Shown here: positions 49,601 through 59,407 of the stretch, piece after piece | Position numbering within the stretch: the stretch's first letter is position 1 | Layout: every line of letters begins with the position of its first letter | From: Trebouxia sp. TZW2008 | Lineage: Eukaryota; Chlorophyta; Trebouxiophyceae; Trebouxiales; Trebouxiaceae | Assembly: GCA_002118135.1 (NCBI GenBank) | Contig: BDIU01000091.1 | Location: 1-64,000, forward strand | Direction of reading: 5' to 3' | DNA length: 64,000 nt | Notes under the pieces: model-generated | Databases searched by the model: none | Told to the model about the DNA's origin: nothing | The model's input: the letters and a program-made list of their open reading frames with translations, nothing else | Made by a program: the position numbers and the translations under genes

Positions 49601-50217
49601 ACCTCACCAGGGCAGCAGCAAGCCAGGTGTGATGCTGTGACTGAATGGCTGCAGTGGTGATCCTCACAAATGCTGATGTACATACACAAGCTAATGGCAT
49701 CAGGCAACTGCTGATGTAGACCCACCTGCTGCAATTGCTTTATTCTGAATGGCATTCTGCTGTTCTTGTTTTGTTGGAAATTGCCAGTAAATCTGCAGAT
49801 CAGAACAATGGCAGGTTTCACTTGTCCTTTCTCAGCTCAGTGAAGCTGTCTGCCCCTGGCAGACTCATGTTGCTGGAAAATATTGAGTAGCCCTCAAGGT
49901 GTGGCTTTAGGCAGCATGCGGCTTCTAGGGAAGCGTTGCAAGAGACAATTGAGTATAAATGCACTACGGCCAAACAGGATTTTATTACTATCTGTCTAGC
50001 AATTGATCTGGCATATGCAGGCGGCTACGGTCGTGGTGGCGACTTTGGTGGTCGCCCTCGCGGTGAGCCAGGCTATGGCGGCGGCCGTGGTGGCTATGGT
50101 GGTGGCCGTGCCAATGGCTATGGCGGTGGCCGTGGGGGCTTTGAGGGTGGCAGAGGTGGCGGACGTGGAACTAACATCAATGTTGATGACCAATCAGCTT
50201 TCCCCACTCTGGGCTAG
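46616..50217 (+). CDS. RGG-repeat RNA-binding protein (Stm1/SERBP1-HABP4 family)
   Basis: Homologue of plant RGGA-C and animal SERBP1, ribosome- and mRNA-associated proteins linked to ribosome dormancy and stress. Exon 1 starts MGDVATQNLFALLGDEGEDP, the Stm1 N-terminal motif. It joins at a GTCAAG donor to GGVSSGEQASRGGGETRGRG. A first RGG tract follows (PPRGRGGYDRPRRDD; GGRGGGGYRGRGGRG), then ETEKKGGAGRGNWGTDEQD and a conserved acidic part (VEKALDEALTPAPEAEVSEE). The HABP4/PAI-RBP1 core has EMTLDEYEAMLAEKNPKPN, LKQFEGMAVQHARKNKEDEE and a second RGG tract (GGRRGGRGGRGGGRSYGDE; GYGGGRANGYGGGRGG). It ends INVDDQSAFPTLG. RGG arginines are usual methylation sites in the family. Between 47700 and 49340 introns are long relative to exons. 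Confidence 0.95.
49274..49293 (+). repeat. Short copy of the next exon's first bases in an RGG-gene intron
   Basis: About 20 bases (AGTGTCAGCTGAGTCTGGC) match, with two changes, the start of the exon at 49342 (AGTGACAGTTGAGTCTGGC). The copy lies 68 bases upstream inside the intron. Confidence 0.6.
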
Positions 50218-51266
50218 ACATTTGGCTAGATGAATACTGAGATCTCAGCAGTAAATTACTCAACAAGGCTGGTGATGCTGTCGGCCAGCTTGAGCAAGTG
50301 TCAACCACGAATGCATTCATCAGATGCCCAGTTTGACGAATGTTGCAGCTTGCATGTCTTTGCCTTTGCAGCTTCTGGGCACAACTGCGAACAATGCCAT
50401 CATGGCTCCTGGCTGTCATTTGATGCTTCACAGACCCCTTCGCCTGTTGACCACTCTCTGGTGCATAGCTAGCAGGGTCAGCAATGCAGTGAGTTGTTTT
50501 GGTATACTCATGTGTCTGGCAGTAAGTGAATGTGCCAGTGGTGTCTGAGACATGTCAGCTTCATAACTTTGCATGCCTTGCTGACTGGGCATAGCTACTT
50601 CATCTGTTCACTACGGTTGCCATGCCGTTTGTTGTAAGCTGGGCATGCTTCTGACAGCAGAAAGAGTCAGTCTTGTGCACATGTCCAAGCATGGTGTCAA
50701 ATGCTGACGCACCATCTGCACAGCGCTACATATGCGTGCTCAGGCACGATGCATCCAAAAGCAAGCATTGACCTGAACAGCACAGAAGGTCTAAGCGGGT
50801 TGACAACACAGGTCTTATGCTTCATGTGTCAGGAATTGGACACTTGCTGGCCACAAGTTTGACCCATCAACAGATCGTGTTACATGGCTCATGCATTGCT
50901 TACGACAGCAACGGCATTGCTAGCATCATTCATTGCTTGTGACAGCAACAGCATTGCTAGCATCAAAGACACCAAACACATGTTGTTTGCAGCAATGGGG
51001 TTGTGTGCAGTAGCAACAACCTCTCACACGGCAGTCTGACCAAGCTAGTTGTGTGGTAAAATCAAGTCAACTGCTGGGAGGTGTGCGGGCAGGCCTGGGC
51101 TAGGCTTTGCAACGTTGTATCAGCAATCAGTGTAGACACGCAGACAGCCGCAGAGCTTTGAACTGCAGCAGGTGACGCCTATGCTATGCTGAAGCTCCTC
51201 AAGATCGTTGCTTGACTTTGACAGCAGAAAGCAATATGTTTGCAGCTACGAAAGGCAGTTGGACAA
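50218..51266. other. Convergent 3' region between the RGG gene and HSCB
   Basis: About 1.05 kb of 3' flanks. It holds a tandem duplication of about 42 bases at 50885-50965 (CATTGCTT..GACAGCAAC.GCATTGCTAGCATC twice). A TGTAA element near 50633 could be the RGG poly(A) signal. No gene seen. Confidence 0.5.
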
Positions 51267-52868
51267 TCAAGGTAGCTTTTTTGATATTGCCTCGCCAGTC
51301 CGCGTCACGTAGCGAAGGTCAGTGATGATCTTTTCTGCAGCTTCTAGGTCATGAGCCCTGAAAGCCTCTGACAATTTCTGCAGGGCAGTGACAACATTTC
51401 AAAAAATTGCTGGGGTACACCTGAAGGACATCTGCTTTGGGTAATTGCTGAATCAGGACTTGGTCAAAGATTGCCTGACAATCAGTATGATAGGTGGATG
51501 CATGTGCACCAGGAGCAGACAGCAACCACAGCAGCAATCACCTCTGTTGTCGCCTTCTCAAGAAGCTTGTTCTCTGCCAGCATTGTTTGCAGAGTTGCAG
51601 CATCATCTGTCTCCTCCACCAGTTCCCGCTGTTCCATGACCTCCATCAGCAGCTCTGGATCACTGATTGTGCCACCATCTTCTGGAACAGCTTGTCCCAT
51701 AGTCTCAAGCTGCACGGTGCATAACATTGTTGATCAGTGCATCTGCAGTGGCTCACACGTGTACAGACTAGGTTGCTCAACGACAGTCGCTTGGTGACTA
51801 CACATACCTAGCAAGGCATTTGAGCCTAACTAGCATGCATGGGTGGACTTTGACATGCTGTACACTTGACCAGCAAAAGCTGATCAACCTCTTGCTCTTG
51901 AAGGGGCAATCAGTGGCAGCAAGGCAGCATTATTTAATTTGCCAGGCTTTGGACACCTAGTCTCAAGCTGCATGGTGCATGCATGGGGTGAACTGTGAAA
52001 TGCTGTAGACTTGATCAGCAAAAGCTGAGCAGCCTTCTGCTTTTTGTAAGAACAATCATTGGCAGCAAGGCAGAGCGCTGATATGCATCAGTCAAGCGAG
52101 CTCTGCCTGAAGCCAGCATTGCAATTGCAACAGCTACTTTGCAGCATCATGCTCGGACGTGAGCTGTCAACAAGTGCACTTGTTAGACTTCGCAATCCAA
52201 TTTTGCTCCAAATGATGCTGTCAGATGTGCAATGAGTGTGATGTACAGCAGCGCAAAGCGCATGTCACCAAGCTGTTGACTCACCAGGTATAACGCTCTT
52301 TGCAAGGGTGACTTTAGCTTGACATATGCATGATTCACCAAAGACGACTGCTCAGCTGAAAACTCCTGAGCCTTGCTTTCTTGATTGCCAAATTTGTCTG
52401 GATGCAAATCCTTCTGCAGCTGCTTATATCTCACTTCAAGCTTGCGCAAATCAAGGTTAAAAGTTGGTTCTGCACTGCATTCAAAGGCTCTGTCAGAGGT
52501 CAGCGCTGATCTGATGTTGGCATGGCAACTGATTTTGTTGTGCACTTTGCAACTTACAACTTCACTTCCACTTACAGTCCCATGACCCTGAACAAGTCCT
52601 TATGTGCTGGAGCGGGTGGCAAAATAGCCTTGCACTGTAAACAGAAGAACAAGCTGGCACCATCCAGCTGGCTGCTGCATCGCCAGCAACTCGCTGTGGC
52701 CGCAGAAGCATTTGTCCGCAGCTGCATGTTCTGTGTGGCGCACGCATAAGCAGGGAGCGACGTGAGGTTGAGCAGCTGTGCGTGCTGTCTGGGGCAGTGA
52801 AGCAGAGGGTCAGCTGCACCACTCCACATAAGAGCAAGAGACTGCATTGCACGAGAGTATCTCTGCAT
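51267..52868 (-). CDS. HSCB: Fe-S cluster co-chaperone HscB/HSC20 with zinc ribbon
   Basis: J-domain co-chaperone that delivers the ISCU scaffold to mitochondrial Hsp70 during Fe-S cluster transfer. Exon 1 encodes an N-terminal presequence-like region and a four-cysteine zinc ribbon (CWRC...CLQC), as in animal and plant HSCB, then KDLFRVMG ending at a GTAAGT donor. Exon 2 (acceptor GAATGCAG) continues EPTFNLDLRKLEVRYKQLQKDL with the J-domain HPD (HPDKFGN) and SSLVNHAYVKLKSPLQRALYL. Exon 3 starts at 51709 (LETMGQAVPEDGG) and holds DPELLMEVMEQRELVEETDD, the ISCU-binding helical domain. The last exons give FDQVL and KLSEAFRAHDLEAAEKIITDLRYV, stop 51267. The start at 52868 is the first in-frame Met of the presequence. 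Confidence 0.94.
51835..52065 (-). repeat. Intronic duplication including the edge of HSCB exon 3
   Basis: Two related blocks of about 90 bases (51835-51926 and 51976-52065; shared GCTGTA.ACTTGA.CAGCAAAAGCTGA and GGCAGCAAGGCAG). Between them, 51959-51975 repeats the acceptor and first ten bases of exon 3 (minus strand TGCAG then CTTGAGACTA; the real exon starts at 51709). Confidence 0.75.
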
Positions 52869-53116
52869 GTTGCAAAGCCGGATGCTTGCGCTGCGCTGTG
52901 TTCATATGCCGATTGAGGCAGTCAAGAAAGCAGGGGCCATATCAGATCAAGGGCGGGTCCGCTTAGTCATTGCAATGCATGGCTTGATCATAAGTGTACG
53001 TCGTTGCCGCTGAGGGCGTGCGAGGCGTGCTTGTAGTTTTGTGTGTCTCGCTCATCGACCAGCACCGAAAGAACAGAGCTTGGGCCTGGCAGCAGTCCGA
53101 ATAACCTGGGCGGCCC
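52869..53116. promoter_or_regulatory. Compact bidirectional promoter, HSCB / NDUFA12
   Basis: 248 bases separate the divergent starts of two mitochondrial protein genes. No TATA box is obvious; GC-rich near 53000-53060. Confidence 0.55.
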
Positions 53117-54149
53117 ATGTCTTTGGTGAAATTCCTCAAAGAGGCCTACCGCAAGCCCTCACTGTGGGAGGCAGTCAAGTCCGGAGGGTGGAGGGCAGTC
53201 TACGATGGAACAATTGCGTGAGCGTCCAGAACGCTGCTCAACAAAGCAGTGCCAGTGCTTGTTGCACCTTGAAGCCATATCGTTGTTGCAGTGAGACGAT
53301 GCTCATACACGGCCCCTCAGGAAACTTCATTGGCGAGGATGAGCTAGGCAATCGATACTACGAGAACAGAGACAATCAGGCTGGTGCGTAGGAGAGTTGT
53401 TGCTTGATGTTAAAGCCACCCAAGGAGGTTCTGCTCTACTGCAGCTGTGTTGACAGGTTTATGCCGCTGAACTTGCAGGCAGGCACAGGTGGGTAGTCTA
53501 CAAGGACCTCAGCTGGCCTCTGGGACAAGAGGCTACCACAGTCTGTCCAGATTGGCACGGTACAATCAGTTTCTGCCTGTCCTCTGCAAGCTGACACAGA
53601 ACATATCAAGGTGCAAAACTGACTATCAGTATATATGACTGGTTGCAGGCTGGCTACACTCTTTGTATGATGTCCCACCCTCACATGTAAGTTTGATTGC
53701 TTGTTTGCCTTTATGTCATCTGTTGAGTCTTACATGCTGCTTGTTTGCTTTTATGTCATGTAGCTTTCGCTGAGAATGCGGCCAGCTAAGATGTTGCTTG
53801 GTTGCTTTCATGTCATCTAGACGTTGCTGGAAGTGCGATAAACTAAGATGTTGCTGTTTTGCTTTTGTGTCATATTGACTTTGCTAAGAATGCGACCAGT
53901 TCAGATGTTGCTTGGCTACCTTTATGTCAGACTTTGCTAAGAGTGCGGCCAGCTAAGATGTGGTCTCTGTCTGTGCAGAAAGACTTCAAGCGGCCAGTGT
54001 ACCATCTCAAGCAGAAGCCCTGCAAATCTGGTGGACCTGATGGGTACTTTCCAAAGGGCTCATGGTATAACCCTGGAAAGAGGAATTGGGTGAAGATGCA
54101 GTTCTGGCAGCCTCCAAAGCAGGATGGCATTGTGCCACCAAATGCCTAG
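53117..54149 (+). CDS. NDUFA12: Mitochondrial complex I subunit NDUFA12 (B17.2)
   Basis: Accessory subunit near the matrix/membrane arm junction of complex I. Start MSLVKFLKEAYRKPSLWEAVKSGG at 53117; the first exon ends at a GTGAGC donor after AVYDGTIA. Exon 2 gives GNFIGEDELGNRYYENRDNQ, with the hallmark ...D.LGN.YYE. Exon 3 gives GRHRWVVYKDLSWP...CPDWHG and exon 4 WLHSLYDVPPS, which together form the family motif RHRWVVY...P.WHGWLH. The last exon (about 53978-54149) encodes DFKRPVYHLKQKPCKSGGPDG and GSWYNPGKRNWVKMQFWQP, matching the plant tail (NPGQRNWTRYQPWQP). All junctions keep phase. The intron before the last exon is filled with about 65-base repeats. Confidence 0.95.
53695..53975 (+). 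repeat. Four to five about 65-bp tandem repeats in the last NDUFA12 intron
   Basis: Degenerate units built as TTGCTTTTATGTCAT..., then GCTAAGAATGCGGCCAGCTAAGATG. They run to within about 10 bases of the CTGTGCAG acceptor, so the array is at the 3' end of the intron. No exon bases are included in this case. Confidence 0.85.
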
Positions 54150-55358
54150 AACTTGCTGCATAGCTCCTAACCTTAACATTTTGAGAGTGTGTGTTTCAGC
54201 ACAGCACTCTTTCTCCAGACTGTGTTCAGACCACCATGCAGCTTGTCAGCATCCCTTTGGTCATCATAATACAGTGTTTTCAATGATGGCCCATTGATGT
54301 GTACGAGCTGGTCAACAATTTCATACCTTATTTACAAGTTTGCGCCTGTTCACGCTCCGTGTAGCTACAGAGGATTGTGTCATCAAGAGTACCAACTGAA
54401 GTTGCCAAGCACATCTCTCAGAGGACATCAAAGGGCACTTTCTGTGAAAGATATTCCTTTGTGAAGCCAGACCAATGCTTGACAGGCCATACACTTGGGC
54501 TAGCATTCATGCACACCAAACCTTTCCAGATACTGTTGAAATAGCTCAAACAGAAGGCAAATTACCTGCAATTCAGCTGGTCCTGATTGCACTGCTTGTG
54601 CTTTAAGGTTTGCCTGTTGCTGTAGGTCCCAAAGCGTCGCTCAAGGCTGTTTTGGCCTTTGCTTGTTGACAAGCAAGACATACTGCAGTCACGAGTGCAA
54701 GTAGTAGTTAAGGCAGACCTGACACGCTGTCCACAGGCGTCACTGACTATGGACATCATTGCAGTTCTGAATGCTCTGGAATGCTTGTATTTGTCAAAAG
54801 AATGAATAAAGCTGATCTCTCAGCATGAAAACAACCTGCTGTGGTTCCTGTTATATCTGACATGCTGTATAAATGCCTGGATGCCCTTGGCTGCAACTAC
54901 AAGTTTGTCATGGCAACCAGCTGCGGATCATGCAATCATCCATATGGCCGTGCATGCTGGACATGTGCATGCAATCAGCATCTGGCAATTCAGTACACGC
55001 ATCATGATGCATATGCCTTGAGCACTCAGGTCCTTGCTACAAGGCTGGCAGGCCAATGAGTAGCTAGGAGTGTAAATTGATGCTAGACGATGCAGCACCA
55101 TAGTTTTGATCTATGTTATGGTCTGCAAGCTGCAGGCTCAGGTATAATTGTGATCGACAAGCGCACGCTGTAGCTACTTCTTGCTACATGTGGGGGTTCA
55201 GGTGCAGCACAGCAAGCGTATAGCTGCTACCGTCAGCTACCCTGTGCCTTCGCGCGGGCTGTTGTTGCTCGTTTATCCTGTGCCTGCTGCACGCGCGCCT
55301 GTACAGAAATAGATCGTGTCAATTGGTGATCACTGGCCTGTGCGTGCAGATGGTCTTA
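54150..55358. other. Intergenic, nothing recognised
   Basis: About 1.2 kb between convergent NDUFA12 and BBIP1. Short open frames on both strands (minus 54562-54759, plus 54841-55059) have no recognisable domain or splice context. Confidence 0.5.
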
Positions 55359-55517
55359 TCAATCAAGTCTTGCCTCCATGCTTTCGATCTGCTGAAGCGT
55401 CACTGACTTCAGCGGCAATATTTTAGGCTTGCAAAGTACTTCGGTCAGTTGACCCTTCTCTGATACGACAAGGCCAGCCTTGGGCAGCACCTCCTCAAGC
55501 GTCTGCGCTGGCGGCAT
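55359..55517 (-). CDS. BBIP1: BBSome subunit BBIP1 (BBIP10)
   Basis: A 52-residue protein, below the usual size cut-off for gene finding. It reads [20 protein letters not shown] and then [20 protein letters not shown], ending IESMEARLD. Human BBIP1 has the corresponding EVLPKQGPLF....[24 protein letters not shown], so the conserved LCKPK.LPLKS.TL core and its spacing to EVLPK are preserved. BBIP1 is a small scaffold subunit of the BBSome, which moves membrane proteins out of cilia. The longer open frame overlapping its 5' part in another frame (to 55807) is unlikely to be real. Intronless as read; a further 5' exon is possible but not needed. Its presence implies the organism makes cilia or flagella at some stage. 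Confidence 0.82.
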   Translation of the reverse strand: MPPAQTLEEVLPKAGLVVSEKGQLTEVLCKPKILPLKSVTLQQIESMEARLD

Positions 55518-56097
55518 CGCTGCTGCTGAGACAGAGCTTTGCTGTCAAGCGCTGACGCGTGCTCATGCCTTGGCGACACTGCAAAGCTTTGCTTTCGAAA
55601 ACCGGAGTCGAAAGTGAAGAATACGCTATCCGTGTACGGCGTGCGCATGCTGAGGGGAAGTCCCTTCAAGCCCAGTCTGGAGTGATGGAAAAGGTTGCTT
55701 GGCAATCTGCTTAAATGTAATGTCTGTGCAACATGCAGCAAGTTGCACTGATCTGGCCTTTTGGTATCCAGTGTTTGCTTTTCACAAGGCAACACATCAA
55801 GGTCCATTTACTACAAATCAGGGTGGCTGTTGCACTGAGAGTCTCATTGAGGTTGCAATGCAGCTGGTGTGATAGAAAAGCAAAGCGAATGCAGAACCAT
55901 AGAAGCATCAAAGGCAACACAAGTATCCATCCATTTGCAAGAGTTAATTTGGCTGCAGCAGAAGTTCAAGGCATAGCAGCTACTGCTGCTGCTGGCATAC
56001 TCGTGTCTGACAAAGCTGACTGGCCAACACCTGCAGCAAACAAAGCAAGGTTCAGCTAAAATGAACATTGTAGCATGAAGCATGGCTCTGCCTATGC

Positions 56098-56931
56098 TCA
56101 GACGACTTTCACACTGTGCTTGGCCAATGTTATAGCCCCACCCATATTCGATAGCAGAATCAAGCTTGCTTCATCATGTTGGGCATTGGCTATTGTGAGC
56201 AGCATAGTGGGCAAGATCTGCTCAACCGTGTGCAGGCCAGACATTCACAATCAGCATGTACTCACCTTAGGAATCATCATCAACTGTGGCTAAATGCATC
56301 TTGTGACGCAGCATAAGCACTGCTGTGCTCAGCTGCACCCCCAAACCCTCTCACAGCATGAGCAGCTGAGGTAGGGATCATGTCATGAGGCGCACAACTG
56401 GCGCAGATTCTATCGTTACTACTGGCTCCTCTGATTATGGTCATCAACTCTGCTGGCAGATAGGCAGGACTGACAGGACTGACATGGTCCTGCAAGCAAC
56501 ACTGTTGGGTTAAGATGCCATTCCGGCAATCTATTAATCAGTCTTGGCTGCTTGGAAAGCATGCAGTGATGAACACAACAGTTGTCACATCCTGAATTGC
56601 CCGCCAGCCTCTTTTGGTGGAAGGCATGACTTGTGTGACGAGCAACAATCAGCATGTCTAGTGTCAGTCATACAGCAGGTGTGCCGAGTTGATGTGACTG
56701 CAGAGTTTGCATGGAGATCATTTTGCTTACCTGTTTCAATGTATCACAGCCCAGTCTGTTGCTGAGCATCTGACTGCTGATACAGGAGCTGCTGTCACCA
56801 AGCACCAAGGAGTCCGTCTTGATCCAGCCAATGTAGCAACAGCACAATGCACGGGCCGCCTTGGGCGCTTTCTGAGGCATGCGTAGCTGTTCAGGACCAA
56901 GATCATTGCTCCATGGCAAGCAGCCAAGCAT
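56098..56931 (-). CDS. Unidentified multi-exon gene (3' part)
   Basis: Exon-like pieces on the minus strand. One runs from the acceptor near 56891 (LRMPQKAPKAARALCCCYIGWIKTDSLVLGDSSS...LKQ) to a GTAAGC donor near 56733. The next follows a TTGCAG acceptor near 56490 (DHVSPVSPAYLPAELMTIIRGASSNDR...). A last piece near 56098-56215 (ILPTMLLTIANAQHDEASLILLSNMGGAITLAKHSVK, then stop at 56098) looks strongly coding, with an amphipathic helical, armadillo-like composition. Joins between these pieces are uncertain and the 5' exons, probably beyond 57.5 kb, were not identified. No family recognised. Confidence 0.4.
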
Positions 56932-57510
56932 GGACAGCCAGAGGTGTTGTCAACTATGCCTGTTGCTGCCTGGGTGCAGGACCAAGATCACTCTCCTCTG
57001 TGGCAAGCAGCCAGACATGAACAGCCATAGGTGCTGTTGACTATGCCTGCTGCTGCCTGAATGCAGGATGAAGATCATTCCTGGGTGCAGGACCAAGATC
57101 ACTCTCCTCTGTGGCAAACAGCCGAGAATGTACAGCCAAAGGTGCTGTCCACTATGCCTGCCGTTGCCTGGGTTTGAGACAAAGATCGCATCTCTATGGC
57201 AAGCAGCCAGGCATGAACAGCCATAGCTGTTGTCAACTATGCCTGCTGCTGCCTCGATGCAGGACCAAGATCACTCTCCTCTGTGGCAAGCAGCCAGGCA
57301 TGAACAGACAGAGGTGCTGTCAACTATGCCTGCTGCTGCTTGGGTGCAGGACTGAGATGACTCTCCTCTGTAGCAAGCAGGCAGGCATAAACAGCCATAG
57401 AAGCTGTCGACTATGCCTGCTGCTGCTGCCTGGGTGCAGGACAAACATCACTGCTCCTTGGCAAGCAGCCAGACGTGGACAGCCAGAGGTGCTGTCAAAC
57501 TATGCCTGCT
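56890..57510. repeat. 84-bp tandem array, about seven units
   Basis: Units of about 84 bases (GCAGGACCAAGATCACTCTC..., GTGGCAAGCAGCCAGGCATG..., GACTATGCCTGCTGCTGCCT). Because 84 is a multiple of three, one plus-strand frame stays open for 165 residues, but that is a by-product. On the minus strand each unit matches the 3' end of the intron and acceptor just before the exon at 56891 (GATCTTGGTCCTGAACAG). The array is thus another intron-3'-edge amplification. Confidence 0.9.
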
Positions 57511-57769
57511 GCTGCCTTGCTGGTGACATGTTCACAGATGTGCAGCCTCACTATAGGTGCCAGATCTATGAAGCACTGCAAGCAGGCTGTACGTACGTGC
57601 CTGCATGAGCTGAATGCATAATCAGGGGCATCCTGCTGCCACATGCTGCAGTCACTGCTGGGCAGCGTCAGCAGATGCCCTGGTCTACAATAGTCAGAGC
57701 TGTGCCATGCTGCTGTGTGCCTGCTGATACAAGAAGCGTAAGCAGCCGTGGTATGTGCTGTTGAGATGT

Positions 57770-58265
57770 AATACATGTGCTTCATTGGGAGTCTATCTGA
57801 CTGATCCTGGCTGTTTAGCCTAGATGATGTCTGCTGTACTGGGGTGATGTGAGTACTGTTCATTGCATTGCATGTCGTGCAGCTGTGCCGAGCTGCTGTG
57901 AGGGCATGTTGAAGCTGCCCTGGGACCATTCGGAGCTGTGTTGCTGAGCTCTGGCTCATGGTCTGGCTTTTACAGCTGAAGTTGAAAGTCTCAGCTGTCA
58001 AGTCTGTACTTTCCTCCTTATGCCAAGGAGATGTAGGGGGTAAGCTTCACTGGGGGCATAGCTGACTGATCCAAGCCATTAAGCCTGGGTCCTGTCTGCT
58101 TTGCTGGAAAGACTTGCATACTGTTTATTGCATTGATGGTCATGCAGCTGTTTTGAGCTGCTTGGACTGCTATCTGAAGCTATCTTGACAGCCATGTGGA
58201 GCTGTGTGATCAGCTCTGGCTTTTGTTCTGGCTGTGCCAGCTGTAAAGTTTTTGATCTCCTTTGG
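57770..58265. repeat. Two diverged about 220-bp direct repeats
   Basis: 57770-58000 and 58040-58265 share a series of words in the same order (CTGACTGATCC...CTG.TTAGCCT, ACTGTT.ATTGCATTG, GTC.TGCAGCTGT, GGAGCTGTGT..TGAGCTCTGGCT, CAGCTG.A). They lie upstream of the 84-bp array. No coding potential is clear, although a 168-residue minus-strand frame covers the first copy. Confidence 0.6.
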
Positions 58266-58667
58266 AAGGGAGTTGACAGTCTTTGGAGTCCAGGGACTTG
58301 GGCTGGTCTGAAGTGCCTTGAGGGCTATTGGCATTTGGTCGCGTCTGGCATGGTTTTGATATCTGCAACTATTGGCTCAAGCTTTCAGGTGTAGGTCCTG
58401 ATTGGCTTGGCTCTGGCATGGTTTGGCTTGGCTTAGTTAGTTCATTGCATGTGTCTGCCTCTATCTGATTCAGCTAGCTGTAGGCGACAGGTCCAACCAG
58501 GCCGGCCTGGACTCTGTTTGCCTTAGCTGTGGGCAATGATGCCTCTGCCTACATTGGTGTACAGTAGGTCTGCTTCTGCTGGGGAGGTGCCCTACAGCAC
58601 AAGGACAAGTAATCAGACGGACGAGGGCAAACTGGATACACACACAGAAGACATGGAGTGTTCAACA

Positions 58668-58700
58668 CAGCAGCTGCTGCTGCTGCTGCTGCTGCTGCTG
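58668..58700. repeat. (CTG)n trinucleotide tract
   Basis: About ten CTG units. No supported exon crosses it, so it is scored as a microsatellite in the 3' part or flank of the large minus-strand gene. Confidence 0.85.
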
Positions 58701-59407
58701 TGCCCACACTGCATAGAATTCAATTCAGGATTGTACGTCCACCAAGTATCAGAAATCAGGAAATTGCGTGATTTGAATTATCAGCGCAACAAGGTATTGC
58801 AATTGGAGAAGTGGCAAACGCAAAACCAGCTAACGTCATTGTGCATGAACAGCAACCAGGCGAGCACTTTCACACCCAACATTTCTGTGCTATAATGCAA
58901 GCAGACAATTGTGATGCTGTGACACACAGCATCAGAGCAACATCAGTCCTGCTGTACCCAATCAGTGCTGCATGAGGCAGTGCATGTTGATCAGATCTTC
59001 CATCACATGGAGCAACTTACATTATGGCAGTCAGTGGCAAAACAGGCGTGTGAGCCTGCGGCCCGCACTGCGGCACACACTAGCTCCAAAGCTGGACATC
59101 TTAGCCTTACCACCAGCCAGCACACGCTTGACAAAGCATTTCCTCCTCCTGCACCAGCAATAACAGACCTCTATGTATTGTATACACACGCTATACACAC
59201 CATTACTGAGCCCTGTCATCCATGTCTTGTTCATAGTGTTTCATCAAGCCAATGCTGATGCAAGCACCCAAAAGTTGCATTTATATCAAAACCTGCAGTT
59301 GTACTACACAACCCCTTCAGCCGTACCACTCTGTGCACACAAACTGCATGTGGAGTTGCATGCAAGCAAACATGACAGGCGCTACTCAAGCAGTGCATTA
59401 GATCTTA

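Noticed and set aside
55445..55807. 120-residue minus-strand frame overlapping BBIP1
   Set aside because: It has no recognisable domain, while the overlapping short frame matches the BBIP1 core precisely.
56890..57510. CRISPR-like array
   Set aside because: Units are contiguous and degenerate, without unique spacers, and the genome is eukaryotic.
57111..57608. 165-residue plus-strand frame with 28-residue repeats
   Set aside because: It is generated by an 84-bp tandem array whose period is divisible by three. No start context, splice sites or homology.
57495..58001. 168-residue minus-strand frame
   Set aside because: Low-complexity and Ser/His/Thr-rich; it overlaps a diverged direct repeat and has no clear splice borders or homology. 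It was not called as a gene.
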